This document shows, in pieces, positions 29,645-38,129 of a stretch of DNA of 50,935 nucleotides (within the stretch, counting starts at the first letter, position 1; each line of letters starts with the position of its first letter). Origin of the DNA: Rhodanobacter sp. FW104-R8. GTDB lineage: Bacteria; Pseudomonadota; Gammaproteobacteria; Xanthomonadales; Rhodanobacteraceae. The notes under the pieces were generated by a model that did not search any database, had not been told where the DNA came from, and saw only the letters and a program-made list of their open reading frames with translations. A program made the position numbers and the translations under genes. The DNA is taken from positions 1 through 50,935 of the forward strand of contig NZ_LVJR01000121.1 in the NCBI RefSeq assembly GCF_001617365.1, read 5' to 3'.

Positions 29645-30853
29645 CTACACGCTGGCGAACACCAGGCTGGCGTTGGTGCCGCCGAAGCCGAAGCTGTTGG
29701 ACATCACCGTGCGCAGCGGGGCGGAGCGGGTCTCGCGCACGATCGGGAAGCCCTCGGCGCGCTCATCGAGCCGGTCGATGTTGGCGGAACCGGCGACGAA
29801 GCCTTCCTTCAGCATCAGCAGGCTGTAGATCGCCTCGTGCACGCTGGCCGCGCCCAGCGAGTGCCCGCTCAGCGCCTTGGTCGAGGACAGCAGCGGCACG
29901 TCGGTGCCGAACGTCTCGCGTACCGCCTGCAGCTCCACGATGTCGCCCAGTGGCGTGGCGGTGCCGTGGGTGTTGAGGTAATCGACCGGGCCGTTCACGC
30001 CGGCCAGCGCCATGCGCATGCAGCGCACCGCGCCCTCGCCGCTGGGCGCCACCATCTCGGCGCCGTCGGAGGTGACGCCGTAGCCGACCAGCTCGGCGTG
30101 GATGTTCGCGCCGCGCGCCTTCGCGTGCTCGTACTCCTCCAGCACCAGCATGCCGCCGCCGCCGGCGATGACGAAGCCGTCGCGGCCGCTGTCGTACGGG
30201 CGCGACGCCGCATGCGGCGTGTCGTTGTAGCTGCTGGAAAGCGCGCCCATCGCGTCGAACTGCGCGGTCATGCCCCAGTGCACTTCCTCGCCGCCGCCGG
30301 CGAACATCACGTCCTGCGCGCCGTGGCGGATCAGGTCGGCGGCCGCGCCGATGCAGTGCCCCGAGGTGGCGCAGGCGGCGGCGATCGAGTAGCTGAGGCC
30401 GAGGATGCCGAACGCGGTGGCCAGCGTGGCCGACACGGTGGAGCACATCGTGCGCGGCACCATGTACGGGCCGATCTTGCGCACGCCCTTCTCGCGCAGC
30501 AGGTCGCCGGTCTCGATCTGCCACTGTGCGGAACCGCCGCCGGAACCGGCGATCACGCCGATGCGCGGGTGGCGCACCTGCTCGATGGCCAGCCCGGCAT
30601 CGGCGATCGCCGCGCGCATCGCCACGTAGGCGTACGCCGCCGCGTCGCCCATGAAGCGTTTCAGCTTGCGGTCGATCGCCGCCTCCAGGTCGATCTGCGG
30701 CACGCCGGCCACGTGGCTGCGCAGGCCGCGCGCGACGTAGTCGGGAATCGCGCGGATGCCGCTGCGGCAATCGCGCAGCGCCTGCGATACGGTCATCGGC
30801 AGGTTGCCCAGGCACGACACCATGCCCATCCCGGTCACCACCACGCGACGCAT
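29645..30853 (-). CDS. fabB: 3-oxoacyl-ACP synthase I (FabB)
   Basis: Condensing enzyme that elongates acyl-ACPs, including the cis-3-decenoyl-ACP branch that makes unsaturated fatty acids. The 402-residue protein has the Cys-His-His site at C161 ([10 protein letters not shown]), H296 (NTHGTATP) and H331 (LSGHSLGA), with K326, matching FabB/FabF spacing. Its tight pairing with fabA, whose stop lies only 1 nt before this start, argues for FabB rather than FabF. It is expected to be co-transcribed with fabA under the FNR-type box at 31426-31439. Confidence 0.95.
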   Translation of the reverse strand: MRRVVVTGMGMVSCLGNLPMTVSQALRDCRSGIRAIPDYVARGLRSHVAGVPQIDLEAAIDRKLKRFMGDAAAYAYVAMRAAIADAGLAIEQVRHPRIGVIAGSGGGSAQWQIETGDLLREKGVRKIGPYMVPRTMCSTVSATLATAFGILGLSYSIAAACATSGHCIGAAADLIRHGAQDVMFAGGGEEVHWGMTAQFDAMGALSSSYNDTPHAASRPYDSGRDGFVIAGGGGMLVLEEYEHAKARGANIHAELVGYGVTSDGAEMVAPSGEGAVRCMRMALAGVNGPVDYLNTHGTATPLGDIVELQAVRETFGTDVPLLSSTKALSGHSLGAASVHEAIYSLLMLKEGFVAGSANIDRLDERAEGFPIVRETRSAPLRTVMSNSFGFGGTNASLVFASV

Positions 30854-30854
30854 C

Positions 30855-31370
30855 TCAAAAGCCCTCGGTGGACTGGAACAGGCCCACGCGCATGTCGCTG
30901 GCCACGTAGATCAGGCGGTCGTCGACGAAGGTCTTGCCGTCGGCGATCACCAGCGCCAGCTTGCCGCGCATCACGCGGCGAATGTCGATCTCGTAGCGCA
31001 CGCGCTTCGCGCTCGGCTTGACCTGCCCGGTGAATTTCACCTGGCCCACGCCCAGCGCGCGGCCGCGGCCGGGTTCGCCCAGCCACGGCAGGAAGAAACC
31101 GCTGAGCTGCCACATCGCATCCAGCCCGAGGCAGCCGGGCATCACCGGATCGCCGAGGAAGTGGCAATCGAAGAACCACAACCGCGGATGGATATCCAGT
31201 TCGGCGTGGATCAACCCCTTGCCGTAGGCACCACCTTCGCTGGCGATCCGGGTGATGCGGTCGAACATCAACATCGGCGGCGCGGGCAGCCGCGCGTTGC
31301 CGTCGCCGAACAATTCGCCGCGGCCGCAGGCCAGCAGTTGCTCGTAGTCGAACGAGGAAGGACGTGTCAT
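30855..31370 (-). CDS. fabA: 3-hydroxydecanoyl-ACP dehydratase/isomerase (FabA)
   Basis: Makes trans-2- and cis-3-decenoyl-ACP, the entry point of oxygen-independent unsaturated fatty acid synthesis. The 171-residue length is exact for FabA. The catalytic pair H70 (FFDCHFLGD) and D84 (CLGLDAMWQ) falls on the E. coli numbering. N-terminus [20 protein letters not shown] is typical. It is the first gene of fabA-fabB. An FNR/DNR-type box is centred 62.5 nt before the ATG, the same distance as for norZ and the SDR gene, which suggests anaerobic control of this step. Confidence 0.97.
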   Translation of the reverse strand: MTRPSSFDYEQLLACGRGELFGDGNARLPAPPMLMFDRITRIASEGGAYGKGLIHAELDIHPRLWFFDCHFLGDPVMPGCLGLDAMWQLSGFFLPWLGEPGRGRALGVGQVKFTGQVKPSAKRVRYEIDIRRVMRGKLALVIADGKTFVDDRLIYVASDMRVGLFQSTEGF

Positions 31371-31425
31371 GGAAAACTCGCGGAGTGAGGAAGCCGCAGT
31401 GTGCTGGGTGGCCGTCGCAGGCGTC

Positions 31426-31439
31426 TTGATCCGGGTCAG
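31426..31439 (-). promoter_or_regulatory. FNR/DNR-type box before fabA
   Basis: TTGAT-CCGG-GTCAG, with one mismatch to TTGAY-N4-RTCAA, centred 62.5 nt before the fabA ATG. It overlaps the end of the upstream nadB gene. Confidence 0.5.
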
Positions 31440-32920
31440 CCGCGGCGGCGACGCGCCGTTTCCTCGTGGGACATATCGTCGCAGCCGCGGTCGGACCGGT
31501 CATGCGCACCGAGGCTGCGCCGGCGCAACCGGGCGGCGCGCAGCAGGGCCTTGGCCAGGCGCATCTGCCAGCCGGCACCCGCCGCCGCGGCGCAGGTGCG
31601 CCAGGCATCGCGCAACGCCGCCCCCTCGCGTACCGGTCCCGCCGCCTGCCACAGCAGCTCGCCCAGCGCGGCCTGTGCGTCCGCGGCCAGCGCGTCGCCG
31701 CGTTCGACCCAGCGATGCTCGCCGCCGGCGCCGGGCGACGGCGCGACCTGGGCCAGCACGGCACCGAGCCGGCGACCGCAGGCCACCGCTTCCAGCAGCG
31801 AATTGCTGGCCAGCCGGTTCGCGCCGTGCACGCCGTTGCAGGCCGCTTCGCCCACCGCGTACAGGCCGGGGAGCGTGCTGCGGCCATCCAGGTCGGTGGC
31901 CACGCCGCCCATGTGGAAGTGCGCCACCGGAGTGATCGGCAGCGGTACTCGGCGCGGATCCAGCCCGTGCGCCAGGCACGCCGCCAGCACGGTGGGGAAA
32001 CGCACGCGCCAGTCGCCCTCGACCGCCGTCGCGTCCAGCCACACCCGCTCGCCCGTGCGCTGGGCCTGCCACACGCGCCGCGCCACCACGTCGCGCGGGG
32101 CGAGGTCGCCCAGCGGGTGCAGGCCGCGCATCAGCGGCGCGCCCGCGGCGTCGAGCAGGCGCGCGCCGGCGCCGCGCAGCGCCTCGGTGACCAAGGGCAG
32201 GCAGTGCCCGCCGACGTCCAGCGCGGTGGGATGGAACTGCACGAACTCCAGGTCGCGCGGCAGCGCGCCGGCGGCCAGTGCCAGGGCCAGCCCCGCGCCG
32301 TTCGCGCCGGGCGGATTGCTGGTATGCGCGAACAGCGCGCCGATGCCGCCGGTGGCCAACACCACCGCCGCGGCCTCGATCTGTTCATGGCGACCGCGCA
32401 CGTCGCAGGTGCGCACGCCGGCCACGCGGCCGTCGCGCAGCAACAGCGCGTCGACGTCGACGCCGCCGCGCCACTGTATGTGCCCCGCTTCCTGCACCCG
32501 CGCGCGCAGGGCGCGCACCAGGGCGGCCCCGGTGGCGTCGCCGCCGGCGTGCACGATGCGCGCCGCACCGTGGCCGCCCTCGCGGCCCAGCTGAAGGCGC
32601 CCGTCGGCGGCATGGTCGAACGCCACGCCCTGCGCCTGCAGCCAGGCGATCGCCTCCGGCGCGACGCGGGTCAGCCAGTGCACCGCCGCCGCATCGTTGT
32701 GGCGGGCGCCGGCCTGCAGGGTGTCCTCGGCGTGCGCACCGGCGCTGTCGCGTTCGTCGACGGCGGCCGCGATGCCGCCCTGCGCCAGCGCGCTGGCGCT
32801 GCCGGTGCCGTCGTGCGCCCGGCACAGCAGGCGCACCGGCGCCGGCGCCGCGGCGAGCGCGGTGGCCATGCCGGCCACGCCGCCGCCGACCACCACGATG
32901 GGCAGGCGCGCGTGCCTCAC
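31436..32920 (-). CDS. nadB: L-aspartate oxidase (NadB)
   Basis: FAD enzyme that turns L-aspartate into iminoaspartate for NAD synthesis, using oxygen or fumarate as acceptor. The 494-residue protein starts with the FAD motif [17 protein letters not shown] and shows [16 protein letters not shown] near 45, [13 protein letters not shown] near 230 and [20 protein letters not shown] near 335. The GTG start at 32920 overlaps the nadA stop (GTGA), so nadA and nadB are coupled. The C-terminal helical domain ends in an arginine-rich tail. Longer readings of this frame run across nadA and are false. Confidence 0.92.
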   Translation of the reverse strand: MRHARLPIVVVGGGVAGMATALAAAPAPVRLLCRAHDGTGSASALAQGGIAAAVDERDSAGAHAEDTLQAGARHNDAAAVHWLTRVAPEAIAWLQAQGVAFDHAADGRLQLGREGGHGAARIVHAGGDATGAALVRALRARVQEAGHIQWRGGVDVDALLLRDGRVAGVRTCDVRGRHEQIEAAAVVLATGGIGALFAHTSNPPGANGAGLALALAAGALPRDLEFVQFHPTALDVGGHCLPLVTEALRGAGARLLDAAGAPLMRGLHPLGDLAPRDVVARRVWQAQRTGERVWLDATAVEGDWRVRFPTVLAACLAHGLDPRRVPLPITPVAHFHMGGVATDLDGRSTLPGLYAVGEAACNGVHGANRLASNSLLEAVACGRRLGAVLAQVAPSPGAGGEHRWVERGDALAADAQAALGELLWQAAGPVREGAALRDAWRTCAAAAGAGWQMRLAKALLRAARLRRRSLGAHDRSDRGCDDMSHEETARRRRG

Positions 32921-33942
32921 ACGGTCTCGCGCCGGCCCACCGCCAGCATGCGCTCCAGCGCGCGGCGCGCGCCCGCAATCGTGCCGGCGGGGATCTCGAT
33001 GGCGTGCTTCATGTCGCGCAGCGCCGCATAGATGTTCGGCAGGGTGATGCGCTGCATGTGCGGGCACAGGTTGCACGGCTTGATGAACTCGGTGGCGGGG
33101 AATTGCGACTTGAGATTGTCGGCCATCGAGCACTCGGTGATCATCGCCACCCTGGCCGGCTTTTCGCGCGCCAGCCACTTGCCCATGGCGGTGGTGGAAC
33201 CCACGAAATCGGCCTCGGCCAGCACCTCGGGCGAGCACTCCGGATGCGCCACCACCCGGGTGCCGAACTGCTCGCGCACGTGGCGCACTTCCTGCGCGGT
33301 GAACTTCTCGTGCACCTCGCAGCGGCCATGCCACAGCACCAGTTCCACCCTGGTCTGGCTGGCGACGTGACGGCCGAGGAATTCGTCGGGCAGGAAGATC
33401 ACCCTGGCCGCGCCCATCGACTCGACCACCTGCACCGCGTTGGCCGAGGTGCAGATCGCATCGGACTCCGCCTTCACCGCGGCCGAGGTGTTGGCGTAGC
33501 TGACCACCGGCGCGCCGGGGTGCTGCGCGCGCAACGCACGCACGTCGGCGGCGGTGATCGACGAGGCCAGCGAGCAGCCGGCCTCCAGGTCGGGCAGCAG
33601 CACGGTCTTTTCCGGCGCGAGGATCTTCGCGCTCTCGGCCATGAAGTGCACGCCGCACACCACGATCAGGTCGGCGTCGCAATCGCGCGCCGCCTGCGCC
33701 AGGCCCAGCGAGTCGCCGGTGATGTCGGCCACGCCGTGGAAGATCTCCGGCGACTGGTAGCTGTGCGCCATGATCACCGCGCCGCGCAGCTTCTTCAGCT
33801 TGTTGATCGCGTCGATCCACGGCAGGTGCAGCGGGATCTCCAGGCAGGGCACCAGCGGTTCCAGGCGCTCAGCCAGCGCGGCGTACTCGTGTTCGAGCTC
33901 GTCGCGCCAGACCGGTACGGGCAGCGTTGCAGAGGCGGTCAT
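32917..33942 (-). CDS. nadA: Quinolinate synthase (NadA)
   Basis: Joins iminoaspartate with DHAP to make quinolinate, using a 4Fe-4S cluster. The 341-residue protein shows the cluster cysteines in their usual motifs: C123 (PDLEAGCS), C236 (HPECSPEV) and C290/C293 (KPCNLCPHM). MAHSYQSPEI near 58 and SYANTSAAVKAESDAICTSA near 148 line the active site. It precedes nadB with a 4-nt overlap. The oxygen-sensitive cluster fits a possible low-oxygen link, but the nearest FNR-type box (34068-34081) is 132.5 nt away. Confidence 0.96.
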   Translation of the reverse strand: MTASATLPVPVWRDELEHEYAALAERLEPLVPCLEIPLHLPWIDAINKLKKLRGAVIMAHSYQSPEIFHGVADITGDSLGLAQAARDCDADLIVVCGVHFMAESAKILAPEKTVLLPDLEAGCSLASSITAADVRALRAQHPGAPVVSYANTSAAVKAESDAICTSANAVQVVESMGAARVIFLPDEFLGRHVASQTRVELVLWHGRCEVHEKFTAQEVRHVREQFGTRVVAHPECSPEVLAEADFVGSTTAMGKWLAREKPARVAMITECSMADNLKSQFPATEFIKPCNLCPHMQRITLPNIYAALRDMKHAIEIPAGTIAGARRALERMLAVGRRETV

Positions 33943-34067
33943 CGTGATCGTTTTTCAGTGGGGAAAACGGATTGGCTCGGGCCGCCCCGGCGCGGTGCGG
34001 AGGAGGCGGGCTCGGACGGGGCGCTCATGGTGGCCGGCATCATGGTGGGCGATGGCATCGGCGCGCC

Positions 34068-34081
34068 TTGACCGGGATCAA
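34068..34081. promoter_or_regulatory. FNR/DNR-type box upstream of nadA, at unusual distance
   Basis: TTGAC-CGGG-ATCAA, a full match to TTGAY-N4-RTCAA. It overlaps the stop of the DGC gene and is centred 132.5 nt before the nadA ATG, about twice the distance seen at the other sites. Confidence 0.4.
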
Positions 34082-34515
34082 TCGCCGCCCCCTGCGGGCG
34101 GCAGGCGCCCGCGATCGTCAGGCCCGCGGGGGTGCCGCGCGGCCAGCGCATCGCGCAGCGCCTGCGCCGCCGGCAGCACCTCGGCGGCATACACCTGCTG
34201 CGCCTCGGCCGAGCTGAAATCGGCATGCAGGCGCTTCTTCACACCGTAGTCGGAAAGCACCAGGTGCGTGTCGGCGACCACCCCCGCCCGGGCCAGGCAG
34301 GCCGCCACGCATTTCAGCACGCAGCCATCCAGCGCGAGGATCGGCCGCCCGCGCTGCGCGGTGCGCACCAGGCCGGTCACGCCGCCGCCGACGCCGGCGA
34401 TGCAGGACATCTCGGCCACGCCGGCACGATCCAGCGTCAGCGCCAGATGGTTGGTCATCTGCGCCGCGCTGGAGCAGCCGGAGCAGGCATAGACGAGCGG
34501 CAACCCGGCACTCAT
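34078..34515 (-). CDS. DGC-domain putative zinc-binding protein
   Basis: A 145-residue protein with a CSGCSS motif at the N-terminus (LVYACSGCSSAAQM), further cysteines in AEMSCIAGVGG, and the name-giving DGC in ALDGCVLKCVAACLAR. This is the DGC (putative zinc-binding) family, often found near NO and nitrite reduction genes. The cysteines probably bind zinc or an iron-sulfur centre; the function is unknown. Its ATG overlaps the stop of the upstream membrane gene (ATGA), giving an operon DUF2249 - membrane protein - DGC. Confidence 0.82.
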   Translation of the reverse strand: MSAGLPLVYACSGCSSAAQMTNHLALTLDRAGVAEMSCIAGVGGGVTGLVRTAQRGRPILALDGCVLKCVAACLARAGVVADTHLVLSDYGVKKRLHADFSSAEAQQVYAAEVLPAAQALRDALAARHPRGPDDRGRLPPAGGGD

Positions 34516-35765
34516 GGGCGGTACTCCACTTTCAGCAGGAAATCGTCGGCGCGCCGGCGCACGCCGCGCAGTGCCGACCATGCGGCCAGCCATGCCAGCA
34601 ACAACGCCAGCCCGGCCGCGCAGGCCAGCCACGGCCGCGGCCACAGCACGGCGGCCGGCAACAGCAGCAGCGGCAGCTGCGCCAGCAGTACGCCGAACTT
34701 GTCGCCATCGGGCAGCAGGCGCTGCACGCCCGGCAGTTGCACGCCGCGGCCGCAGCGCCGGTGCAGCTCGATCCAGTCGACAAAGGGGACGATCTCCATG
34801 GCCATGCCGAGCAGCAGCAGCGGCAGCGCGATGCCCAGCCCCAGCGCGGCGGCCAGCAGGCCGCCGCGTGCGCCGAAGGCCAGCGCCGGCGCCGCCAGCG
34901 CCAGCGCGACCAGCCCGGCGCGCCAGCTCCACACCAACGGTCCGCGGCGCTGACGCGAGGCGCGCCACTGCAGCCACAGCGCGGCGATCACGAACAGCAG
35001 CGCGTGCAGTGCCACCGCGCCGGCCAGCCAGCGGCCGTCCGCGCCGGCCAGCCGCCCGCCGCCCGCGCCGAGCAGGGCCAGCCAGGCGCTGCCCAGCCAC
35101 AGCGCCTGCACCCGCGCATCGACCGCGGCGGTGCCCTGGAACATCGGCATCACCACCCGCGCCACGCTGGCCAGCAGCACGATCACCCAGCCCAGCACGC
35201 CCCAGCCGGCATGCACGTCCACCCACGCCGGCGCCGGCGGCATCCACCGGCCGGCCAGACCCAGCGCCAGCACGCCGCCGAGCAGCGCGACCGCCATGCC
35301 CGTGCCGATCGCCGCGCCGATGCCGGCGCGCAGCAGCCGCTGCCCCGCCGCCTGTACCAGGCCGGGCAGGGTCATCGCGGCCAGCGTCGCGAACGCCAGC
35401 GGCAACAGCACGCCGGCGCCGAGCAGGCCGCCGCGCCAGCCCTGGTGCAGCCCCGCCACCAGCAGCAGCACGCCGAGGTTGAACGCCGCATGCAGCGGTG
35501 GCCCGAGCCGCGCGCCGCCGCGGACCCGCACGCCGGCGGCCGCGGGCAGGAACTGCAGCACGCTGCCGAACATCACGTTGCCCAGCACGCCGAGCGCAAA
35601 CACGTGCGCCAGCGCCAGCGTGCCCGGCTGCCAGCGCGTGCGCAGCAGCGCGTCGCCATCGACCAGCAGCAGCACGCCGGCGAGCATCCCCCACGGCGGC
35701 GCGCTCAGCAGGAAGCGCCGCGGCAGCGAGGCGGCGGGCGCGCGGTCAAGCGCCAGCCGCGCCAT
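34512..35765 (-). CDS. Polytopic membrane protein, NnrS/heme-copper-like
   Basis: A 417-residue protein with about 11-12 hydrophobic helices and histidines placed in helices (LALAHVFALGVLGNVMFG, PPLHAAFNLGVLLLVAGLHQ, VDVHAGWGVLGWVIVLLASV) in a pattern like heme-binding NnrS or heme-copper oxidase subunit I relatives. The ARVVMPMFQGT segment after the third helix group is also typical of such proteins. I could not assign it to a named family with certainty. It is coupled to DUF2249 upstream (20-nt overlap) and to the DGC gene downstream, so the three proteins probably act together in NO or nitrite metabolism. Confidence 0.65.
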   Translation of the reverse strand: MARLALDRAPAASLPRRFLLSAPPWGMLAGVLLLVDGDALLRTRWQPGTLALAHVFALGVLGNVMFGSVLQFLPAAAGVRVRGGARLGPPLHAAFNLGVLLLVAGLHQGWRGGLLGAGVLLPLAFATLAAMTLPGLVQAAGQRLLRAGIGAAIGTGMAVALLGGVLALGLAGRWMPPAPAWVDVHAGWGVLGWVIVLLASVARVVMPMFQGTAAVDARVQALWLGSAWLALLGAGGGRLAGADGRWLAGAVALHALLFVIAALWLQWRASRQRRGPLVWSWRAGLVALALAAPALAFGARGGLLAAALGLGIALPLLLLGMAMEIVPFVDWIELHRRCGRGVQLPGVQRLLPDGDKFGVLLAQLPLLLLPAAVLWPRPWLACAAGLALLLAWLAAWSALRGVRRRADDFLLKVEYRP

Positions 35766-36039
35766 CGTCGTCCGGGCGGCGGATCAGCACGCGCGCGCCG
35801 CCGGCGGGCAGCGCGGATGCCGACGCGTGCAGCCCGCGTGCGGCCAGCGCGTCGAGCAGCGGCACCGGCAGCAGCGGGGTGAGCACCTGCACCGCCTGCC
35901 CCGGCGCCAGCGCATCGGCTGCCGCCAGCGCGCGCAGCATCGGTTCCGGCGACGGCAGCCGGCGCAGGTCCAGTTCGGGCGGTGCGCCGTGGTCGACGCG
36001 GCAACCGGGCGATGGCGGATCGGCTCGCATGGGCGTCAT
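35746..36039 (-). CDS. DUF2249-domain protein
   Basis: A 97-residue protein with the DUF2249 (TusA-like) pattern: PPELDLRRLPSPEPMLRALA, ALAPGQAVQVLTPLLPVPLL and ARGLHASASALPAGGARVLI. Family members are common in denitrifiers, often beside NO reductase or hemerythrin genes, with no proven activity. The start is ATG 36039, with ATG 36030 as an alternative. If the FNR-type box at 36066-36079 acts at -41.5, transcription would begin almost exactly at 36030, giving a leaderless message. It heads the DUF2249 - membrane protein - DGC operon. Confidence 0.75.
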   Translation of the reverse strand: MTPMRADPPSPGCRVDHGAPPELDLRRLPSPEPMLRALAAADALAPGQAVQVLTPLLPVPLLDALAARGLHASASALPAGGARVLIRRPDDDGAAGA

Positions 36040-36065
36040 CTCAACGCAAGCGCCGCGCGGATGCG

Positions 36066-36079
36066 CTGACCTGCATCAG
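36066..36079 (-). promoter_or_regulatory. FNR/DNR-type box before the DUF2249 operon
   Basis: CTGAC-CTGC-ATCAG, the same half-sites as the norZ box. The centre is only 33.5 nt before ATG 36039 or 42.5 nt before ATG 36030. Confidence 0.5.
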
Positions 36080-36095
36080 GCGCGGCGCCGGTCGC

Positions 36096-37346
36096 TCAGC
36101 GTGCGTCCGCCAGCGCCTGCCGCCCCTTCCATTCGAGCTGCAGCCACACCTTGGCGCTGTCGCGGCCGAAGCCGTCGGCGCGATAGTCCGCCAGCTTGAC
36201 CAGGCCGCTCAGGCCCGCCGCCAGCGGGAAGCTCAGCGACGCGTTCCACTCGCTGCCGTAGCGGCCGCCGCGGTCGGCACGGTAGTCGTGCCAGGCCAGC
36301 GCCCAGCCCAGCTTGCCGGCGAAACCGCTGCGGCCGAGCTTGCCGGCGACGCTCGCGTAGCGGTCCTCCAGGCCGCCGGGCGGCGTCACCGCGAACTGGT
36401 CATCCCAGCCGTTGAACGCGTGCAGCGTGGCCAACGGCGTCTGCAGCGCATGGCGGCCGTTGCCGCCCAGATGTTCCCAGCCCAGCTTCGCGGTAATGCC
36501 GGCCTGGGTCCAGGCCGGTTCCAGCAGCCAGTAGTCATGGCCGAAGTGCAGCGGGTTGTTGGCGTAGTCGTCCTGCCGCGCCGCCTCCAGCGTCCAGCCC
36601 GGACCGTTGCCGCCACGCAGGGCGCTGCCGCTCCAGCGCACGCCCCAGGTGGCGGTGGACGCGCTGGCCACGTCGCGGTCCTCGTGCAGGTAGGCATAGC
36701 CCGTCCACTGCTGCGCGCCCTGCGTCCAGGCGAGGTTGAGCAGGTGCGTGTCCAGCCGGCGCTCGCGCGCCGGCGGGCTGAGCGCGTCGGGGCCGGCCAC
36801 CCGGTGCACGCGGTCGAGCCAGGCGTAGCGCACGTTCAGCGCCGACAGCGGCTGCCATTGCAGCGACAGCGCATCGAAGGTCTGCTCGTACTGGCGCCAG
36901 CCGCTGTTGCCGACCCAGCGCTGGTTGTCCAGCAGCAGGCGCTGGCGGCCGAGGATCGCGCCGAACGTGCCGTTCTGCCAGCCCAGCCAGGCCTGGTTGA
37001 GTTCGCCGCCGTGCGGGTCGGTGATCGCCGGGTACTGCGTGCGGCCATTCGCGCCGCTGTTGTAGTGCTCACCGGCGCTGGCCACGCCGGCGCCTTCCAG
37101 CAGCCCGCTCCAACCGCTGCCGAAGTTCGCGCGCAGGCCCAGCCGCAGGCGCAGGGTATCGGCGCGCGCGTCGCGGCTGAAGGCATCGTCGTCGACCTGC
37201 TCGTGGCGCAGACGCGCGTCCCATTCCAGCTGCAGCGGCGCGCTGGCCGGCGTCGCCGACAGGTTGTCGGCACTGGCCCGGGTCGCTGGCGCGGCTGTTG
37301 CAGCCAGCAGGCAGGCGACGGGAAGCAGCTTGCGTGTCATGTTCAT
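36096..37346 (-). CDS. Outer-membrane porin, alginate-export-like
   Basis: A 416-residue barrel with a signal peptide (cleavage near RASA-DN) and repeated amphipathic strands with glycine/aromatic content (RLRLGLRANFGSGWSGLLEG, TFGAILGRQRLLLDNQRWVG, WTGYAYLHEDRDVASAS, AGLSGLVKLADYRADGFGRD), fitting the alginate_exp-type porin family. Such porins are often next to nir or nor genes and may pass nitrite or another anion, but this is an inference. ATG 37346 is the start. An FNR-type box is centred 61.5 nt upstream, so it belongs with the denitrification genes. Confidence 0.8.
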   Translation of the reverse strand: MNMTRKLLPVACLLAATAAPATRASADNLSATPASAPLQLEWDARLRHEQVDDDAFSRDARADTLRLRLGLRANFGSGWSGLLEGAGVASAGEHYNSGANGRTQYPAITDPHGGELNQAWLGWQNGTFGAILGRQRLLLDNQRWVGNSGWRQYEQTFDALSLQWQPLSALNVRYAWLDRVHRVAGPDALSPPARERRLDTHLLNLAWTQGAQQWTGYAYLHEDRDVASASTATWGVRWSGSALRGGNGPGWTLEAARQDDYANNPLHFGHDYWLLEPAWTQAGITAKLGWEHLGGNGRHALQTPLATLHAFNGWDDQFAVTPPGGLEDRYASVAGKLGRSGFAGKLGWALAWHDYRADRGGRYGSEWNASLSFPLAAGLSGLVKLADYRADGFGRDSAKVWLQLEWKGRQALADAR

Positions 37347-37400
37347 CGTGTGACCCCTTGTGGACTGCGCGCAGTCTGCGCATGCCGGGGCGGCACGGGC

Positions 37401-37414
37401 TTGACCGCGGTCAG
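37401..37414 (-). promoter_or_regulatory. FNR/DNR-type box before the porin gene
   Basis: TTGAC-CGCG-GTCAG, centred 61.5 nt before the ATG at 37346. Confidence 0.6.
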
Positions 37415-37462
37415 CCGGTCGTCACGAAAGCGCCGACTGTGACAACACGCCACGCGGGCACA

Positions 37463-37497
37463 CACGAACACGCCGCCATGACGGCGGCGTGTTCGTG
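37463..37497 (-). terminator. Long hairpin at the end of the nirK operon
   Basis: A 15-bp perfect stem, CACGAACACGCCGCC pairing with GGCGGCGTGTTCGTG, lies 50-85 nt beyond the SCO stop and before the porin promoter. There is no T-run, so it may be a Rho-assisted or RNA-protecting end. Confidence 0.55.
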
Positions 37498-37546
37498 GGG
37501 CGACGGATCGTTGCAGGACGTATGGACGTCCATTTGCCGGTGCGGC

Positions 37547-38119
37547 TCACGGCGCGACGGCTGTCTCGTTGACGGCCTTGACGAAGGCCGGATCGAGCCG
37601 GCCGATCACCGTGGTGCGCGCCGCGATGCGGCCCTCGGCATCGAGCAGGATCAGCTCGCTGCTGTGGTTGAATTCGCCGTCCGGCAGGCGCCGGTACTGC
37701 AGGCCAAGCACGCCGGAGAGCTGGCGCACCTGCGCGGGCTCGGCCCGGGCCAACGTCCAGATGCGCGGATCGAGCTTGCGCTTCTCGGCGTAGGCATGCA
37801 GCGTGGCCACGTCGTCCCTGGCCGGGTCGAAGCTCACCGCCAGCAGGTCGATCCGCGAACGGGCCGCCGGGTCCAGCGCGTTGCGGGTCAGCCGCAGGCT
37901 GTCGATGATCATCGGGCAGACCATCTGGCACGAGGTGTAGAACATCGTCACCAGCTGCGGCCGGCCGCGCCGGGCGGCCAGCAGCTGCGGCCGGCCGTTC
38001 TGGTCGGTGAGCTGCACCGCCAGCTGGTAGACCGAATCGCCGGGCAGCGGCGTGGCGGCCCGCGCGGTGGCGCCGCCGAACAGCAGCAGCATCGCGAACA
38101 GGGGCAACAGGCGTTTCAT
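37547..38119 (-). CDS. SCO1/SenC-type copper chaperone
   Basis: A 190-residue periplasmic thioredoxin-fold protein with a signal peptide (cleavage near ARA-AT). Copper ligands are C64 and C68 in the CxxxC motif YTSCQMVCP and H152 in FNHSSELILL, the usual SCO set. SCO proteins deliver copper or reduce copper-site thiols of cuproenzymes. As the last gene of nirK-nirV-SCO it probably matures the copper sites of NirK instead of a cytochrome oxidase. It starts 10 nt after the nirV stop. Confidence 0.92.
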   Translation of the reverse strand: MKRLLPLFAMLLLFGGATARAATPLPGDSVYQLAVQLTDQNGRPQLLAARRGRPQLVTMFYTSCQMVCPMIIDSLRLTRNALDPAARSRIDLLAVSFDPARDDVATLHAYAEKRKLDPRIWTLARAEPAQVRQLSGVLGLQYRRLPDGEFNHSSELILLDAEGRIAARTTVIGRLDPAFVKAVNETAVAP

Positions 38120-38129
38120 GGCGTATTCC

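Noticed and set aside
33939..34058. 39-codon ORF ending with an ATGA overlap to nadA
   Set aside because: Low-complexity sequence, weak ribosome site and no family. The overlap could be chance.
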